This document shows positions 1-8,187 of a stretch of DNA of 64,000 nt, in pieces (the stretch's first letter is position 1; each line of letters opens with the position of its first letter). A program made the translations under genes and the position numbers. Below the pieces are notes generated by a model. It was not told the origin of the DNA, did no database searches, and saw only the letters and a program-made list of their open reading frames with translations. The stretch comes from Celeribacter marinus (GTDB lineage Bacteria > Pseudomonadota > Alphaproteobacteria > Rhodobacterales > Rhodobacteraceae), in contig NZ_CP012023.1 of NCBI RefSeq assembly GCF_001308265.1, forward strand, positions 2,122,932 to 2,186,931. The letters are read 5' to 3'.

Positions 1-328
1 AGCCCATAATTTCGAGTGGAAGTTTCACATTTCCTGCAATTGTCCGCCACGGGTACAGCCCCGCCGCCTGAAACACATAGCCATAGGCCCGCGCGCGCCG
101 CGCCTCCTCAGGCGTCATGCCATTGACCGAGAGCGCCCCACCTGTGGGCGTCTCCAACCCCGCGATACAGCGTAGAAATGTGGTTTTCCCACAACCGGAT
201 GGCCCGATGAAGGAGACAAAATCACCCTTGTTAATCTCGAGATTGACACCTTTTAGCGCCTGAATAGGTCCGTCATTTGTCTCAAATGTCAGGTCCACAT
301 TTTGCGCGTCGATCACTGCCTCAGCCAT
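1..328 (-). CDS. ABC transporter ATP-binding protein, partial (cut by window start)
   Basis: Only the N-terminal 109 residues are inside the window, because the gene runs off the left edge. I read a start at 328 giving MAEAVIDAQNVDLTF. A Walker A motif GPSGCGKTT follows at about residues 42-50, and a Q-loop FQAAGLYPWRT at about 89-99. The Q-loop form is typical of the nitrate/taurine/pyrimidine (NrtD/SsuB/TauB-like) ATPase family. The gene overlaps the membrane protein upstream of it by 8 nt and is the last visible gene of the pyrimidine-degradation operon. It therefore probably powers uptake of a pyrimidine base or a related compound. The permease and binding protein would lie beyond the edge. 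The ATPase call is certain; the substrate is inferred from context only. Confidence 0.9.
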   Translation of the reverse strand, partial: MAEAVIDAQNVDLTFETNDGPIQALKGVNLEINKGDFVSFIGPSGCGKTTFLRCIAGLETPTGGALSVNGMTPEEARRARAYGYVFQAAGLYPWRTIAGNVKLPLEIMG

Positions 329-737
329 TATTCTCTCTTTTCATATTCTCAAGCGCCCACCACACGGCCCCCGCAAGGGCACCAGACCCCATGTGCACTG
401 CCAATATCGCCCAATTCATCGTCGTCGCGCCCCCCGACATAGGCGCAAACGCCTGCTCGCTTATCGGGAAATACAACACCCCCAAGAAGGCCCCGATCCC
501 AAGTGCCCAGCCGATGGTGGACCGCGCTCCTAGCGCGACACGCACAACAAGTGCGGGCGACGTGGTAATCCACCCAATGACGACCGCCAACAACACCCCG
601 GCATTCGTGTCAAAGCGACCATAAATTACATCGTATCCAAGCGACAATGCGAGTACGCCAACCGCCACACCGAACATCCAACCCCGCACAAGGTGATGCG
701 GAATACGGCGCTCGATAAAGGTAAGATCAATACTCAT
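321..737 (-). CDS. small inner-membrane protein of the pyrimidine operon
   Basis: This 138-residue protein has about four hydrophobic segments, at roughly residues 19-37, 45-63, 75-93 and 105-127. Its N-terminus is charged (MSIDLTFIERRIPHH). I do not recognise a named domain. The gene starts 9 nt after the dihydropyrimidinase stop and overlaps the ABC ATPase start by 8 nt, so the three are almost certainly co-transcribed and translationally coupled. It is too short for an ABC permease and lacks a visible EAA loop. A transporter accessory subunit is possible, but that is inferred only from its position. Confidence 0.75.
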   Translation of the reverse strand: MSIDLTFIERRIPHHLVRGWMFGVAVGVLALSLGYDVIYGRFDTNAGVLLAVVIGWITTSPALVVRVALGARSTIGWALGIGAFLGVLYFPISEQAFAPMSGGATTMNWAILAVHMGSGALAGAVWWALENMKRENNG

Positions 738-746
738 ATTGCGAGT

Positions 747-2201
747 TTACACCCCTGTCGCCGGAATGCCCGAACGCAGCACGGGCTGCGGCGCGGTCAA
801 CTCTTTCCATTTCGACAACGCCGTGTTCACGGTCGCATTCGGATCGCGGGCAACGAATTCACCATGTCCCTCTTTGGTGGTCAATTCACCGTCTGTGACG
901 GCGACATAGCCACGGCTCAAAACGTAGCGTGGCAACCCAGAAACTTCGATCCCCTCGAACACATTATAATCGATCGCCGAGGCTTGGGTGTCGGCGCTGA
1001 TCACCTTGGTCTTGTTGGGATCAAGAACGATGATATCGGCATCTGCCCCCACAAGGACTGCGCCCTTTTTCGGATAACAATTCAATATCTTGGCGATATT
1101 GGTTGAGGTCACAGCGACAAATTCGTTCATCGTAATCCGACCCGTTTCAACCCCCGTGGTCCACAACACGGGCAAGCGATCCTCAAGGCCGCCTGTCCCG
1201 TTCGGGATCTTGGAAAAATCGCCGATGCCATTGCGCTTTTGCTCGGTCGTAAAGGCACAATGATCGGTCGCGACACACGACAACGTGCCAGAGGCCAGAC
1301 CCGCCCAAAGGCTGTCTTGGTGGTGTTTATTGCGAAACGGCGGTGACATCACACGGCGTGCCGCGTGGTCCCAATCTTCATGGAAATACTCGCTCTCGTC
1401 GAGCACAAGGTGCTGAATGAGCGGCTCGCCCCAGACCCGTTTGCCCTGCATCTTTGCGCGCCGGATCGCCTCGTGGCTTTCCTCGCAGGACGTATGCACA
1501 ACATAAAGCGGCGCGCCGGCCATATCGGCAATCATAATGGCGCGGTTTGTGGCCTCGCCCTCTACCTGAGGCGGGCGCGAATAGGCGTGCGCCTCGGGGC
1601 CAGTGTTGCCCTCCGCCAAAAGTTGCGCGGTGAGTTCCGCCACCACATCGCCATTTTCAGCGTGCACAAGCGGGGTCGCACCAAGTTCGGCACAGCGTTT
1701 GAACGAGGCATAAAGCTCGTCGTCATTCACCATCAACGCGCCTTTGTAAGCGAGGAAGTGTTTGAAACTGTTGATCCCTTTTTCTTGCGTGATGATTTTC
1801 ATCTCGTCAAAGACCTGTTCGCCCCACCATGTAATCGCCATGTGAAACGAATAATCGCAAGCGGCGCGCGCTGATTTATTGTCCCACACCTTGAGCGCAT
1901 CCAAGAGGCTCTCACCGGGGGCGGGCAGACAAAAATCGACCACCATCGTGGTCCCGCCCGCAAGTGCCGCGCGGGTGCCAGAGGCGAAATCATCGGCGCT
2001 ATACGTGCCCATAAACGGCATCTCAAGGTGCGTATGCGGGTCGATCCCGCCCGGCATCACGTAACATCCCGTTGCGTCCAACACCTCGTCGCCCGTCAAA
2101 TCAGGGCCAATCTCGACAATCACGCCACCGTCAATTTTCACGTCCGCTTTATAGGTCAGGTCAGCGGTGACAACGGTGCCGCCTTTGATCACTTTGGTCA
2201 T
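747..2201 (-). CDS. hydA: dihydropyrimidinase (D-hydantoinase family)
   Basis: This cytosolic amidohydrolase opens dihydrouracil or dihydrothymine to the N-carbamoyl-beta-amino acid, the second step of reductive pyrimidine breakdown. It is 484 residues, the normal family length. The HxH metal motif is in GGIDPHTHLEMPF, the lysine usually carbamylated is in FKHFLAYKGALM, and further metal ligands are in VHAENGD, VHTSCEE and ATDHCAF. The reading frame extends upstream, but a ribosome site AAGGAG placed 6 nt before the second of two adjacent ATGs supports the start at 2201, giving MTKVIKGGTVV. It lies between the M20 amidohydrolase and the small membrane protein on the same strand. Confidence 0.95.
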   Translation of the reverse strand: MTKVIKGGTVVTADLTYKADVKIDGGVIVEIGPDLTGDEVLDATGCYVMPGGIDPHTHLEMPFMGTYSADDFASGTRAALAGGTTMVVDFCLPAPGESLLDALKVWDNKSARAACDYSFHMAITWWGEQVFDEMKIITQEKGINSFKHFLAYKGALMVNDDELYASFKRCAELGATPLVHAENGDVVAELTAQLLAEGNTGPEAHAYSRPPQVEGEATNRAIMIADMAGAPLYVVHTSCEESHEAIRRAKMQGKRVWGEPLIQHLVLDESEYFHEDWDHAARRVMSPPFRNKHHQDSLWAGLASGTLSCVATDHCAFTTEQKRNGIGDFSKIPNGTGGLEDRLPVLWTTGVETGRITMNEFVAVTSTNIAKILNCYPKKGAVLVGADADIIVLDPNKTKVISADTQASAIDYNVFEGIEVSGLPRYVLSRGYVAVTDGELTTKEGHGEFVARDPNATVNTALSKWKELTAPQPVLRSGIPATGV

Positions 2202-2260
2202 CATCTTCTCCTTGTCGGGGGCGGTGCATCTGTCGTGCCCCTGCCCGCATCTGAACTCTT

Positions 2261-3529
2261 TTAGTCTACAATTTGCGCCGTCTCCAACACCGCGTGCAAC
2301 AACACGTCTGTCCCTGCGGCGGCCCATTCGGGGCTGATGTCCTCGGCCTCGTTATGGCTCAATCCGTCCACGCAGGGGCACATGATCATCGCCGTGGGGG
2401 CGACATCGTTGATCCAACACGCATCGTGGCCCGCGCCGGAAATGATGTCCATGTGGCTATACCCCAACCGTTCAGCGGCGGAGCGCACCGCGCCCACCAG
2501 TGTCTCGTTGAACGCAGGTGGCTCGAACTGGCCCGAGATTTTGGCCTCGAACGTGACACCGATCTCCTCGCACAGCTTGGGCGCGCGCTCCATCAATTCC
2601 GCCTGCATCGCGTGCAGCTTTTCGGGGAGATGAGAGCGGATATCGACGGTGAACACAACCTTACCGGGGATCACATTGCGCGAATTGGGGTAGACGTCGA
2701 TATGGCCAATCGCGCCCACAGCGCCCGGTTGGTTGGCCATGGCGATCTCGTGGACCAACTCGGTGATCAACGCCAACCCGCGACCTGCGTTCTTGCGCAT
2801 GTTCATCGGCGTGGACCCTGTGTGGCTGTCCTTGCCCGTCACCGTGCATTCGATCCACCGCAGCCCCTGACCGTGGGTGACAACACCGATGTCTCGCCCC
2901 TCGGCCTCCAAAATCGGGCCTTGCTCAATGTGCAACTCAAACATCGCGTGCATTTTGCGTGCGCCGACCGTCTCGTCACCGACCCAGCCAATGCGCTTCA
3001 ACTCATCACCGAAGGTTTTGCCCTCAGCGTCCGTGAGACCGTAAGCCCACTCTTGGGTGTGGCGGCCCGTAAAGACACCAGAAGCAAGCATCGCGGGGGC
3101 AAAGCGCGTCCCCTCCTCGTTGGTCCAGTTGGTCACAACGATCGGATGTTTTGTCTTGATGCCAAGGTCATTCATGGTGCGCACAGCTTCCAATCCACCA
3201 AGCACGCCTAAAACGCCGTCATATTTGCCGCCCGTGGGTTGGGTATCAAGGTGGCTCCCAATGTAGACCGGCAATGCGTCGGGATCGGTTCCTGCGCGGG
3301 TGGCAAACATATTGCCCATGGTGTCGACGCCCATGCTCATCCCCGCAGCTTCACACCATGACTGGAACAACGCGCGTCCCTCACCGTCCGCGTCCGTGAC
3401 GGTTTGGCGGTTGTTGCCCCCCGCCACACCCGGTCCGATTTTGGCCATCTCCATGAGACTGTCCCAAAGGCGGGCTGGGTTGATCTTGAGGTTGGTGCGA
3501 TCGGCCAAGACGCCTGATGATCCACTCAT
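2261..3529 (-). CDS. M20-family N-carbamoyl-beta-alanine amidohydrolase (beta-ureidopropionase type)
   Basis: This 422-residue Zn-dependent M20/M28-type hydrolase belongs to the allantoate amidohydrolase / N-carbamoyl amino acid hydrolase family. Metal and active-site motifs are visible as GSHLDTQPTGGKYDGV, NEEGTRFAPAM, ELHIEQGPILE and SGAGHDACWIN. In this cluster the expected reaction is hydrolysis of N-carbamoyl-beta-alanine to beta-alanine, CO2 and ammonia, the third step of the pathway. The start has a strong AAGGAG site 7 nt upstream. The gene ends 59 nt before the dihydropyrimidinase start. Allantoate or L-carbamoyl specificity cannot be excluded from sequence alone, but the neighbours favour the pyrimidine role. 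Confidence 0.9.
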   Translation of the reverse strand: MSGSSGVLADRTNLKINPARLWDSLMEMAKIGPGVAGGNNRQTVTDADGEGRALFQSWCEAAGMSMGVDTMGNMFATRAGTDPDALPVYIGSHLDTQPTGGKYDGVLGVLGGLEAVRTMNDLGIKTKHPIVVTNWTNEEGTRFAPAMLASGVFTGRHTQEWAYGLTDAEGKTFGDELKRIGWVGDETVGARKMHAMFELHIEQGPILEAEGRDIGVVTHGQGLRWIECTVTGKDSHTGSTPMNMRKNAGRGLALITELVHEIAMANQPGAVGAIGHIDVYPNSRNVIPGKVVFTVDIRSHLPEKLHAMQAELMERAPKLCEEIGVTFEAKISGQFEPPAFNETLVGAVRSAAERLGYSHMDIISGAGHDACWINDVAPTAMIMCPCVDGLSHNEAEDISPEWAAAGTDVLLHAVLETAQIVD

Positions 3530-3551
3530 GATATGCTCCTTTTCGCGACGA

Positions 3552-3571
3552 CGATCACGCTCTCGTGATCG
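3552..3571. repeat. perfect 8-bp inverted repeat in the leader of the amidohydrolase gene
   Basis: CGATCACG and CGTGATCG form an 8-bp stem with a CTCT loop, 23 nt upstream of the M20 hydrolase start. On the plus strand a CGC and a run of T follow, so it resembles an intrinsic terminator in that direction. No plus-strand gene ends here, however. It could be a leader hairpin, a processing site or an operator. It does not match the RutR palindrome. Confidence 0.5.
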
Positions 3572-3641
3572 CGCTCTTTTTTCACTCGTCAGGACACGTT
3601 AGCGCCCTAACTCCATTTCAATAGCAACACAGGAGGCTCCC

Positions 3642-3728
3642 ATGTTCAAAGGTCTAACACGTTCACTCGCCATCATCATGGCACTCATGGTCGGCGCACC
3701 CGCTCTTTTGGTCATTGCGATCGAATAG
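3642..3728 (+). CDS. 28-residue single-span membrane micro-ORF
   Basis: An ATG at 3642 follows a consensus AGGAGG ribosome site with 5-nt spacing. The ORF reads 28 codons and stops at TAG, 2 nt before the convergent aminotransferase stop. The peptide starts MFKGLTRSLAII, with a basic N-terminus (K3, R7), then about 18 hydrophobic residues, and ends in a single glutamate. It would be an inner-membrane micropeptide. The ribosome site is as good as any in the window. The gene lies opposite to the pyrimidine operon. I know of no named family. The evidence is the ribosome site, the membrane-helix composition and the clean fit between two genes. Confidence 0.55.
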   Translation: MFKGLTRSLAIIMALMVGAPALLVIAIE

Positions 3729-3730
3729 GC

Positions 3731-5059
3731 TTAGTCGATCTGGCGGAGCACATCGGCCAGAGTTCCCACCAATGTGTCGATGTGTTCCTTTTCAATGATA
3801 AGCGGCGGTGACATCGCGATGATATCGCCCGTTGTGCGCACCAAAATGCCCTTATCGTAGGCCTTAAGAAAGGCAGAGAATGCGCGTTTTGTCGGCGCGC
3901 CCTCAATCGGTTCTAACTCAACTGCGCCAATCAATCCCTCATTGCGAATATCCACCACATGCGGCAAGCCCTTGAGGCTATGAAGCGCATCAGCCCAGTA
4001 ATCCGCCAGTCCGGCAGCACGCGCGAACAGACCCTCCTCGGCATAGGTTTCCAGAGTGGCCAGTCCTGCCGCCGCCGCAATCGGATTGCCCGAATAGGTG
4101 TAGCCGTGGAACAACTCGATCACATGCTCGGGACCATTCATAAAGGCATCATGGATCTCTTTGGTCGCCAACACCGCGCCCATCGGAATAACGCCGTTGG
4201 TCAATCCCTTGGCGCAGGTGATCAAATCAGGCATCACACCGTAATGTTCGGCGGCAAAGGATGACCCAAGGCGGCCAAAGCCGGTGATCACCTCGTCAAA
4301 GATCAGCAAAATTCCGTGTTTCGTACAGATGTCACGCAGACGTTTGAGATAGCCCTTGGGTGGCAACAACACGCCCGTTGATCCCGCCATCGGCTCGACG
4401 ATCACCGCCGCGATGGTTTCGCCGCCGTGCAACGCCACGATGCGCTCCAACTCGTCGGCCAATTCCGCGCCATGCTCCGGCTGTCCACGTACAAAGCGGT
4501 TGCGATCCGGCAAATGGGTGTGTGGGAGATGGTCAACACCGTTCAACAGCGTGCCGAACATCTTGCGGTTGGTGACAATGCCGCCCACCGAAATGCCGCC
4601 AAAGTTCACACCGTGATACCCACGTTCGCGGCCAATCAAACGGGTGCGCTCGCCCTGCCCCTTTGCACGGTGATAGGCCAATGCGATTTTGAGCGCTGTC
4701 TCGACGGATTCAGATCCGGAGTTGGTGAAAAACACATGCTCGAATGGCTCAGGCGCCATATCAACCAGCTTTGTGGCCAATTCAAACGCCTTTGGGTGGC
4801 CCATCTGAAATGCGGGCGCATAATCAAGCTCGGCCACTTGTTTTTGTATCGCTTCGACAATCTTGGGACGGTTGTGACCGGCATTACAGCACCAAAGCCC
4901 CGCCGTGCCGTCCAGAACCGCGCGCCCGTCCGAGGTGCGATAATGCATTCGGTCCGCAGATACGAACATCCGTGGCTCTTTTTTAAATTGACGGTTCGCC
5001 GTAAACGGCATCCAGAACGCAGATAGGTCGTTCGGCCGTGTGTCGCCATCCATCGCCAT
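3731..5059 (-). CDS. class III omega-amino acid (beta-alanine):pyruvate aminotransferase
   Basis: This PLP-dependent class III transaminase has about 442 residues. It carries the conserved entry WMPFTANRQF, the cofactor-binding NSGSESVETALK, the aspartate motif FDEVITGFGR and the PLP lysine in CAKGLTNG. The pattern matches the omega-amino acid:pyruvate transaminase subgroup. In this cluster it should convert beta-alanine to malonate semialdehyde, the exit step of pyrimidine degradation. The frame opens at 5113. A GAGGGA site before the ATG at 5059 favours that start, but ATG at 5092 remains possible. The gene is the first of the leftward cluster and is divergent from rutR, with a RutR palindrome about 70 nt upstream. 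Confidence 0.88.
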   Translation of the reverse strand: MAMDGDTRPNDLSAFWMPFTANRQFKKEPRMFVSADRMHYRTSDGRAVLDGTAGLWCCNAGHNRPKIVEAIQKQVAELDYAPAFQMGHPKAFELATKLVDMAPEPFEHVFFTNSGSESVETALKIALAYHRAKGQGERTRLIGRERGYHGVNFGGISVGGIVTNRKMFGTLLNGVDHLPHTHLPDRNRFVRGQPEHGAELADELERIVALHGGETIAAVIVEPMAGSTGVLLPPKGYLKRLRDICTKHGILLIFDEVITGFGRLGSSFAAEHYGVMPDLITCAKGLTNGVIPMGAVLATKEIHDAFMNGPEHVIELFHGYTYSGNPIAAAAGLATLETYAEEGLFARAAGLADYWADALHSLKGLPHVVDIRNEGLIGAVELEPIEGAPTKRAFSAFLKAYDKGILVRTTGDIIAMSPPLIIEKEHIDTLVGTLADVLRQID

Positions 5060-5125
5060 GATTTCCCTCTTATCCCTAGTTGGTTTGGACATATTTAAAA
5101 TGCCTCGCATCACCCTGCGATGGGT

Positions 5126-5141
5126 TTGACCATTTGGTCAA
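5126..5141. promoter_or_regulatory. RutR operator, perfect palindrome
   Basis: TTGACCATTTGGTCAA is a perfect inverted repeat that matches the known E. coli RutR consensus TTGACCA-NN-TGGTCAA at every fixed position. It lies between rutR and the divergent aminotransferase gene, so it can control both rutR itself and the catabolic cluster. RutR is known to release this site when uracil or thymine binds. Confidence 0.9.
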
Positions 5142-5324
5142 GAGTAGCGTAACAACAGCCGGCCCCCGCATGCACGCGCCATAGACACAAAGATGCAAAA
5201 AAACTGGGCACTTTACTGATAAGGTTGGTTTTAAGGCGATTCTAACTTCGGTTTGGCGCTTTTTTTGGCGAGGATCGACGAAAGGTCGTAAACCGCACGA
5301 GATATGTGAAGGAATCAGAGGTCC

Positions 5325-5939
5325 ATGCCTGAAAATAAACCGCGCACCAGAATTCAAAAACGAAACTCCGAAACCATTCTGGATGCCGCATTGGATGTCT
5401 TTTCACGCAATGGCTTTCGGGGGGCTACGCTCGACCAGATCGCCAAAGAGGCGGGATTGTCCAAGCCGAATCTGCTGTATTATTTTCCGTCCAAGGTCGC
5501 GATTCACCGTGGCTTGATCGATACGTTGATGGCCAACTGGCTTGATCCGCTGCGCGAAATCGATGCGGATGGCGAACCCGTTGAGGAAATTGTCGCCTAT
5601 GTTTTGCGCAAACTCGACATGGCGCGCGAATATCCCCGTGAGAGCCGGTTGTTTGCCAACGAGATTGTGCAAGGCGCGCCGAACATCATGGATAAGATCG
5701 AGGATGAGCTAAAAACGCTTGTCGATGAAAAAGCCGCCGTGATTACACAGTGGATCGACACCGGACATTTGCGCCCTACCGATCCCTATCATCTGATCTT
5801 TTCGATCTGGGCCACAACCCAGCATTATGCTGATTTCGATGCACAAATTCGCGCGATCATCACACCCGTTGGCGAGACACATTTCGATGATGCGCGGCTC
5901 TTTTTGGATACGATGTATCGGCGCATGTTGACGCCGTAG
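5325..5939 (+). CDS. rutR: RutR, TetR-family pyrimidine-responsive regulator
   Basis: This 204-residue TetR-family protein has an N-terminal helix-turn-helix at about residues 17-60 (ILDAALDVFSRNGF, then GATLDQIAKEAGLSKPNLLYYFPSK). Its C-terminal half keeps motifs I recognise from E. coli RutR: YPRESRLFANEIVQGAP, LVDEKAAVI and HLIFSIWATTQHYADF. RutR binds DNA in the cytosol and leaves it when uracil or thymine is present. The gene is divergent from the pyrimidine cluster, and the RutR box at 5126 sits in the shared promoter region, so autoregulation is likely. E. coli RutR controls the Rut oxidative route; here the neighbours are the reductive pathway. Confidence 0.93.
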   Translation: MPENKPRTRIQKRNSETILDAALDVFSRNGFRGATLDQIAKEAGLSKPNLLYYFPSKVAIHRGLIDTLMANWLDPLREIDADGEPVEEIVAYVLRKLDMAREYPRESRLFANEIVQGAPNIMDKIEDELKTLVDEKAAVITQWIDTGHLRPTDPYHLIFSIWATTQHYADFDAQIRAIITPVGETHFDDARLFLDTMYRRMLTP

Positions 5940-6066
5940 ACGCCACGCGGCGATCCGACCACGCGTTAACCAAGGCCTGTAAAACCTGTGGATATTGATC
6001 GGGCGGTAAGGATTTTCGTCGTTCCCTATCAGGTGGTGGGGGCTCCTTTTGAAAGGGAGCACAAGC

Positions 6067-6672
6067 ATGTCCGATTTCAACGGTATGCCAGCTTTCGGAG
6101 TTGGGGGGCTTGCCATGCGGCACCCGCCCGAAACTTCAAAGCAAGCCGTGCCCGAAGTTGCAAAAACTGCAACAGACGGGTCGGCGACAAACAAACGGGG
6201 TGACACCTCGAGCGACCAGAATGGCGCGTATTCTCAAAGCAAACGTGACTCTGTTGTCTCCGAGCAGCAGCGCAAAGATGCTGTGCGCGACGAAACTGTT
6301 TTGACAGGGCCAACGCCGGCCTTTCAGGCCAGTGTTCTTGAGGTCGAAAAAGATCTGCGCAACGTCATTGCACGGGTTGAGGCCAAGCGGACGCAACAGT
6401 CTGACGAAGCCGCAATTGCCCCGCGCGCCGCCCAAGGTGACGCGCAAGCCGCGCAAAAAACGGATCGTCCCGAGGCATCGCACGATGGCGCGGCCAAAGG
6501 CGTGGCTGATGTGTCGACGGCGGGGTCCGTTGATCGTGGCGAGGCCCCTGATCAGGTGCGTGATGCGCCTGCGCCTCAGACTGTGCCTGCGCCGTCTCAA
6601 TCGGGTGATCCCGAGGCCGCACATAGTGGACCTGCCGCAACCCAAAGCACGCCTTACTCGCCGCCGTCCTAA
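6067..6672 (+). CDS. hypothetical low-complexity protein
   Basis: This 201-residue protein has no domain I recognise. An AAGGGAG site 7 nt upstream supports the ATG at 6067. The ends are rich in A, P, T, S, D and Q and look disordered, especially residues 125-201. A helical central stretch at about residues 88-110 contains ASVLEVEKDLRNVIARVEAK and may form a short coiled coil. There is no signal peptide or membrane span. It lies between rutR and the convergent preA and has no evident metabolic link to them. Confidence 0.7.
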   Translation: MSDFNGMPAFGVGGLAMRHPPETSKQAVPEVAKTATDGSATNKRGDTSSDQNGAYSQSKRDSVVSEQQRKDAVRDETVLTGPTPAFQASVLEVEKDLRNVIARVEAKRTQQSDEAAIAPRAAQGDAQAAQKTDRPEASHDGAAKGVADVSTAGSVDRGEAPDQVRDAPAPQTVPAPSQSGDPEAAHSGPAATQSTPYSPPS

Positions 6673-6885
6673 GCGGCGCGTAGGATTTGTACCGGTGTCA
6701 GGATGGCGCCGGTCTCACGGATATGCGGATCCCTGTTTGATCCGACCTCCATCACATGGCGCAAGACGCCGTGCCCCCCAACCCAAACCCCCGCGCCTGA
6801 AACAGGACACGGGGGCAACAGGGTTGCATGTCTCACCTCTCGCACGCACAGGCGAAGGGGGTGTTTTGTCGTGGGCCGCCGCGCG

Positions 6886-8184
6886 CTATTCGCCCGCGAC
6901 CACCGCCACATTATTGGGGTGCGTGGTCCAGTTCGCATAATCGCCAACCACCTGACCCGTGCGCGCGTCGACATCACCTTTATCGAGCGTTTTCATGGTG
7001 ATACAGTTTTCCACCGGACAGACATTCACACATAGATTACAGGCAACGCATTCGTCGTCTTTCACGGTGAACACACGGTCGGCGGACATCTCGATCGCTT
7101 GGTGCGAGGTATCTTCGCACGCGGCGTAACAGCGCCCACAACTGATGCAATCGTCTTGGTTGATGACCGCTTTTGTGACGTGGTTGAGGTTGAGGTATTG
7201 CCAGTCGGTGACGTTGGGCGTGGCTTTGCCAACCAACTCATCCACCGTCATGTTTTTCTCGTCAAGGTACTGGCTCAGCCCCGAAATCATCTCTTCGACA
7301 ATCTTGAACCCGTAGGTCATCACCGCCGTGCAGACCTGAACATTGCCCGCGCCAAGCGCCATAAATTCCGCGGCATCGCGCCATGTGGTCACGCCGCCAA
7401 TGCCCGAAATCGGCAAGCCCGCAGTGGCCGGATTACGCGCAATTTCGGCCACCATGTTGAGTGCAATCGGTTTGACCGCCGGACCGCAATAGCCGCCATG
7501 CGTGCCTTTGCCGTCAATCATCGGCTCGGGCGAAAACGCATCCAAATTCACGGACGTAATGGAATTGATCGTGTTGATCAGCGATACGGCATCCGCCCCG
7601 CCGCGCAACGCCGCCTCGGCGGGTGCAAGGATATTGGTGATGTTCGGCGTCAGTTTTACGATGACCGGAAGGCCCGTTGACTCCTTGCACCACCGCGTCA
7701 CCATCTCGATGTATTCAGGCACCTGCCCAACGGCGGCTCCCATGCCCCGCTCGGCCATGCCATGCGGACAGCCAAAGTTCAGCTCGAACCCGTCACACCC
7801 CGTCTCGGCGATGCGCGGAATGATCGATTTCCAACTTTCCGCGTCACACGGCACCATCACGGAGGCGATCAGGGCGCGGTCTGGATAGTCCTTTTTAACG
7901 CGGGTCATTTCCTCAAGGTTCACCTCCAACGAGCGGTCGGTGATGAGTTCGATGTTGTTGAGGCCGAGCAAGCGGCGATCCGCGCCGAAAATCGCGCCAT
8001 AACGTGGCCCGTTGACGTTGACCACGGGCGGGCCCTCCTCGCCGAGTGTTTTCCACACGACACCGCCCCACCCCGCCTCAAACGCGCGGCGCACATTGTA
8101 CTCTTTGTCCGTTGGCGGCGCGGAGGCCAACCAGAACGGATTGGGAGAGGTAATGCCACAGAATGTTGTTGTTAGATCCGCCAT
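6886..8184 (-). CDS. preA: NAD-dependent dihydropyrimidine dehydrogenase, subunit PreA
   Basis: PreA is the catalytic FMN/Fe-S subunit that reduces uracil or thymine with electrons delivered by PreT. The 432-residue protein has an N-terminal dihydroorotate-dehydrogenase-like barrel, with FELNFGCPHGMAERGMG and the substrate loop GGYCGPAVKPIAL. A C-terminal 2x[4Fe-4S] ferredoxin module follows, with DCISCGRCYAAC and DECVACNLCVNVCP. These features match the PreA/DPD C-terminal half. The gene starts 3 nt after the preT stop, so the subunits are co-translated. The reaction is the first step of the pathway completed by the genes at 0.7-5.1 kb. Confidence 0.95.
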   Translation of the reverse strand: MADLTTTFCGITSPNPFWLASAPPTDKEYNVRRAFEAGWGGVVWKTLGEEGPPVVNVNGPRYGAIFGADRRLLGLNNIELITDRSLEVNLEEMTRVKKDYPDRALIASVMVPCDAESWKSIIPRIAETGCDGFELNFGCPHGMAERGMGAAVGQVPEYIEMVTRWCKESTGLPVIVKLTPNITNILAPAEAALRGGADAVSLINTINSITSVNLDAFSPEPMIDGKGTHGGYCGPAVKPIALNMVAEIARNPATAGLPISGIGGVTTWRDAAEFMALGAGNVQVCTAVMTYGFKIVEEMISGLSQYLDEKNMTVDELVGKATPNVTDWQYLNLNHVTKAVINQDDCISCGRCYAACEDTSHQAIEMSADRVFTVKDDECVACNLCVNVCPVENCITMKTLDKGDVDARTGQVVGDYANWTTHPNNVAVVAGE

Positions 8185-8187
8185 GTC

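Noticed and set aside
2273..3211. 312-codon plus-strand frame opposite the M20 amidohydrolase
   Set aside because: It lies wholly antisense to a gene with full catalytic motifs, is rich in R, H, A and G as expected of a high-GC shadow frame, and shows no family features.
3552..3582. Plus-strand terminator after a hypothetical plus-strand transcript
   Set aside because: No plus-strand gene ends here; I kept it only as an inverted repeat.
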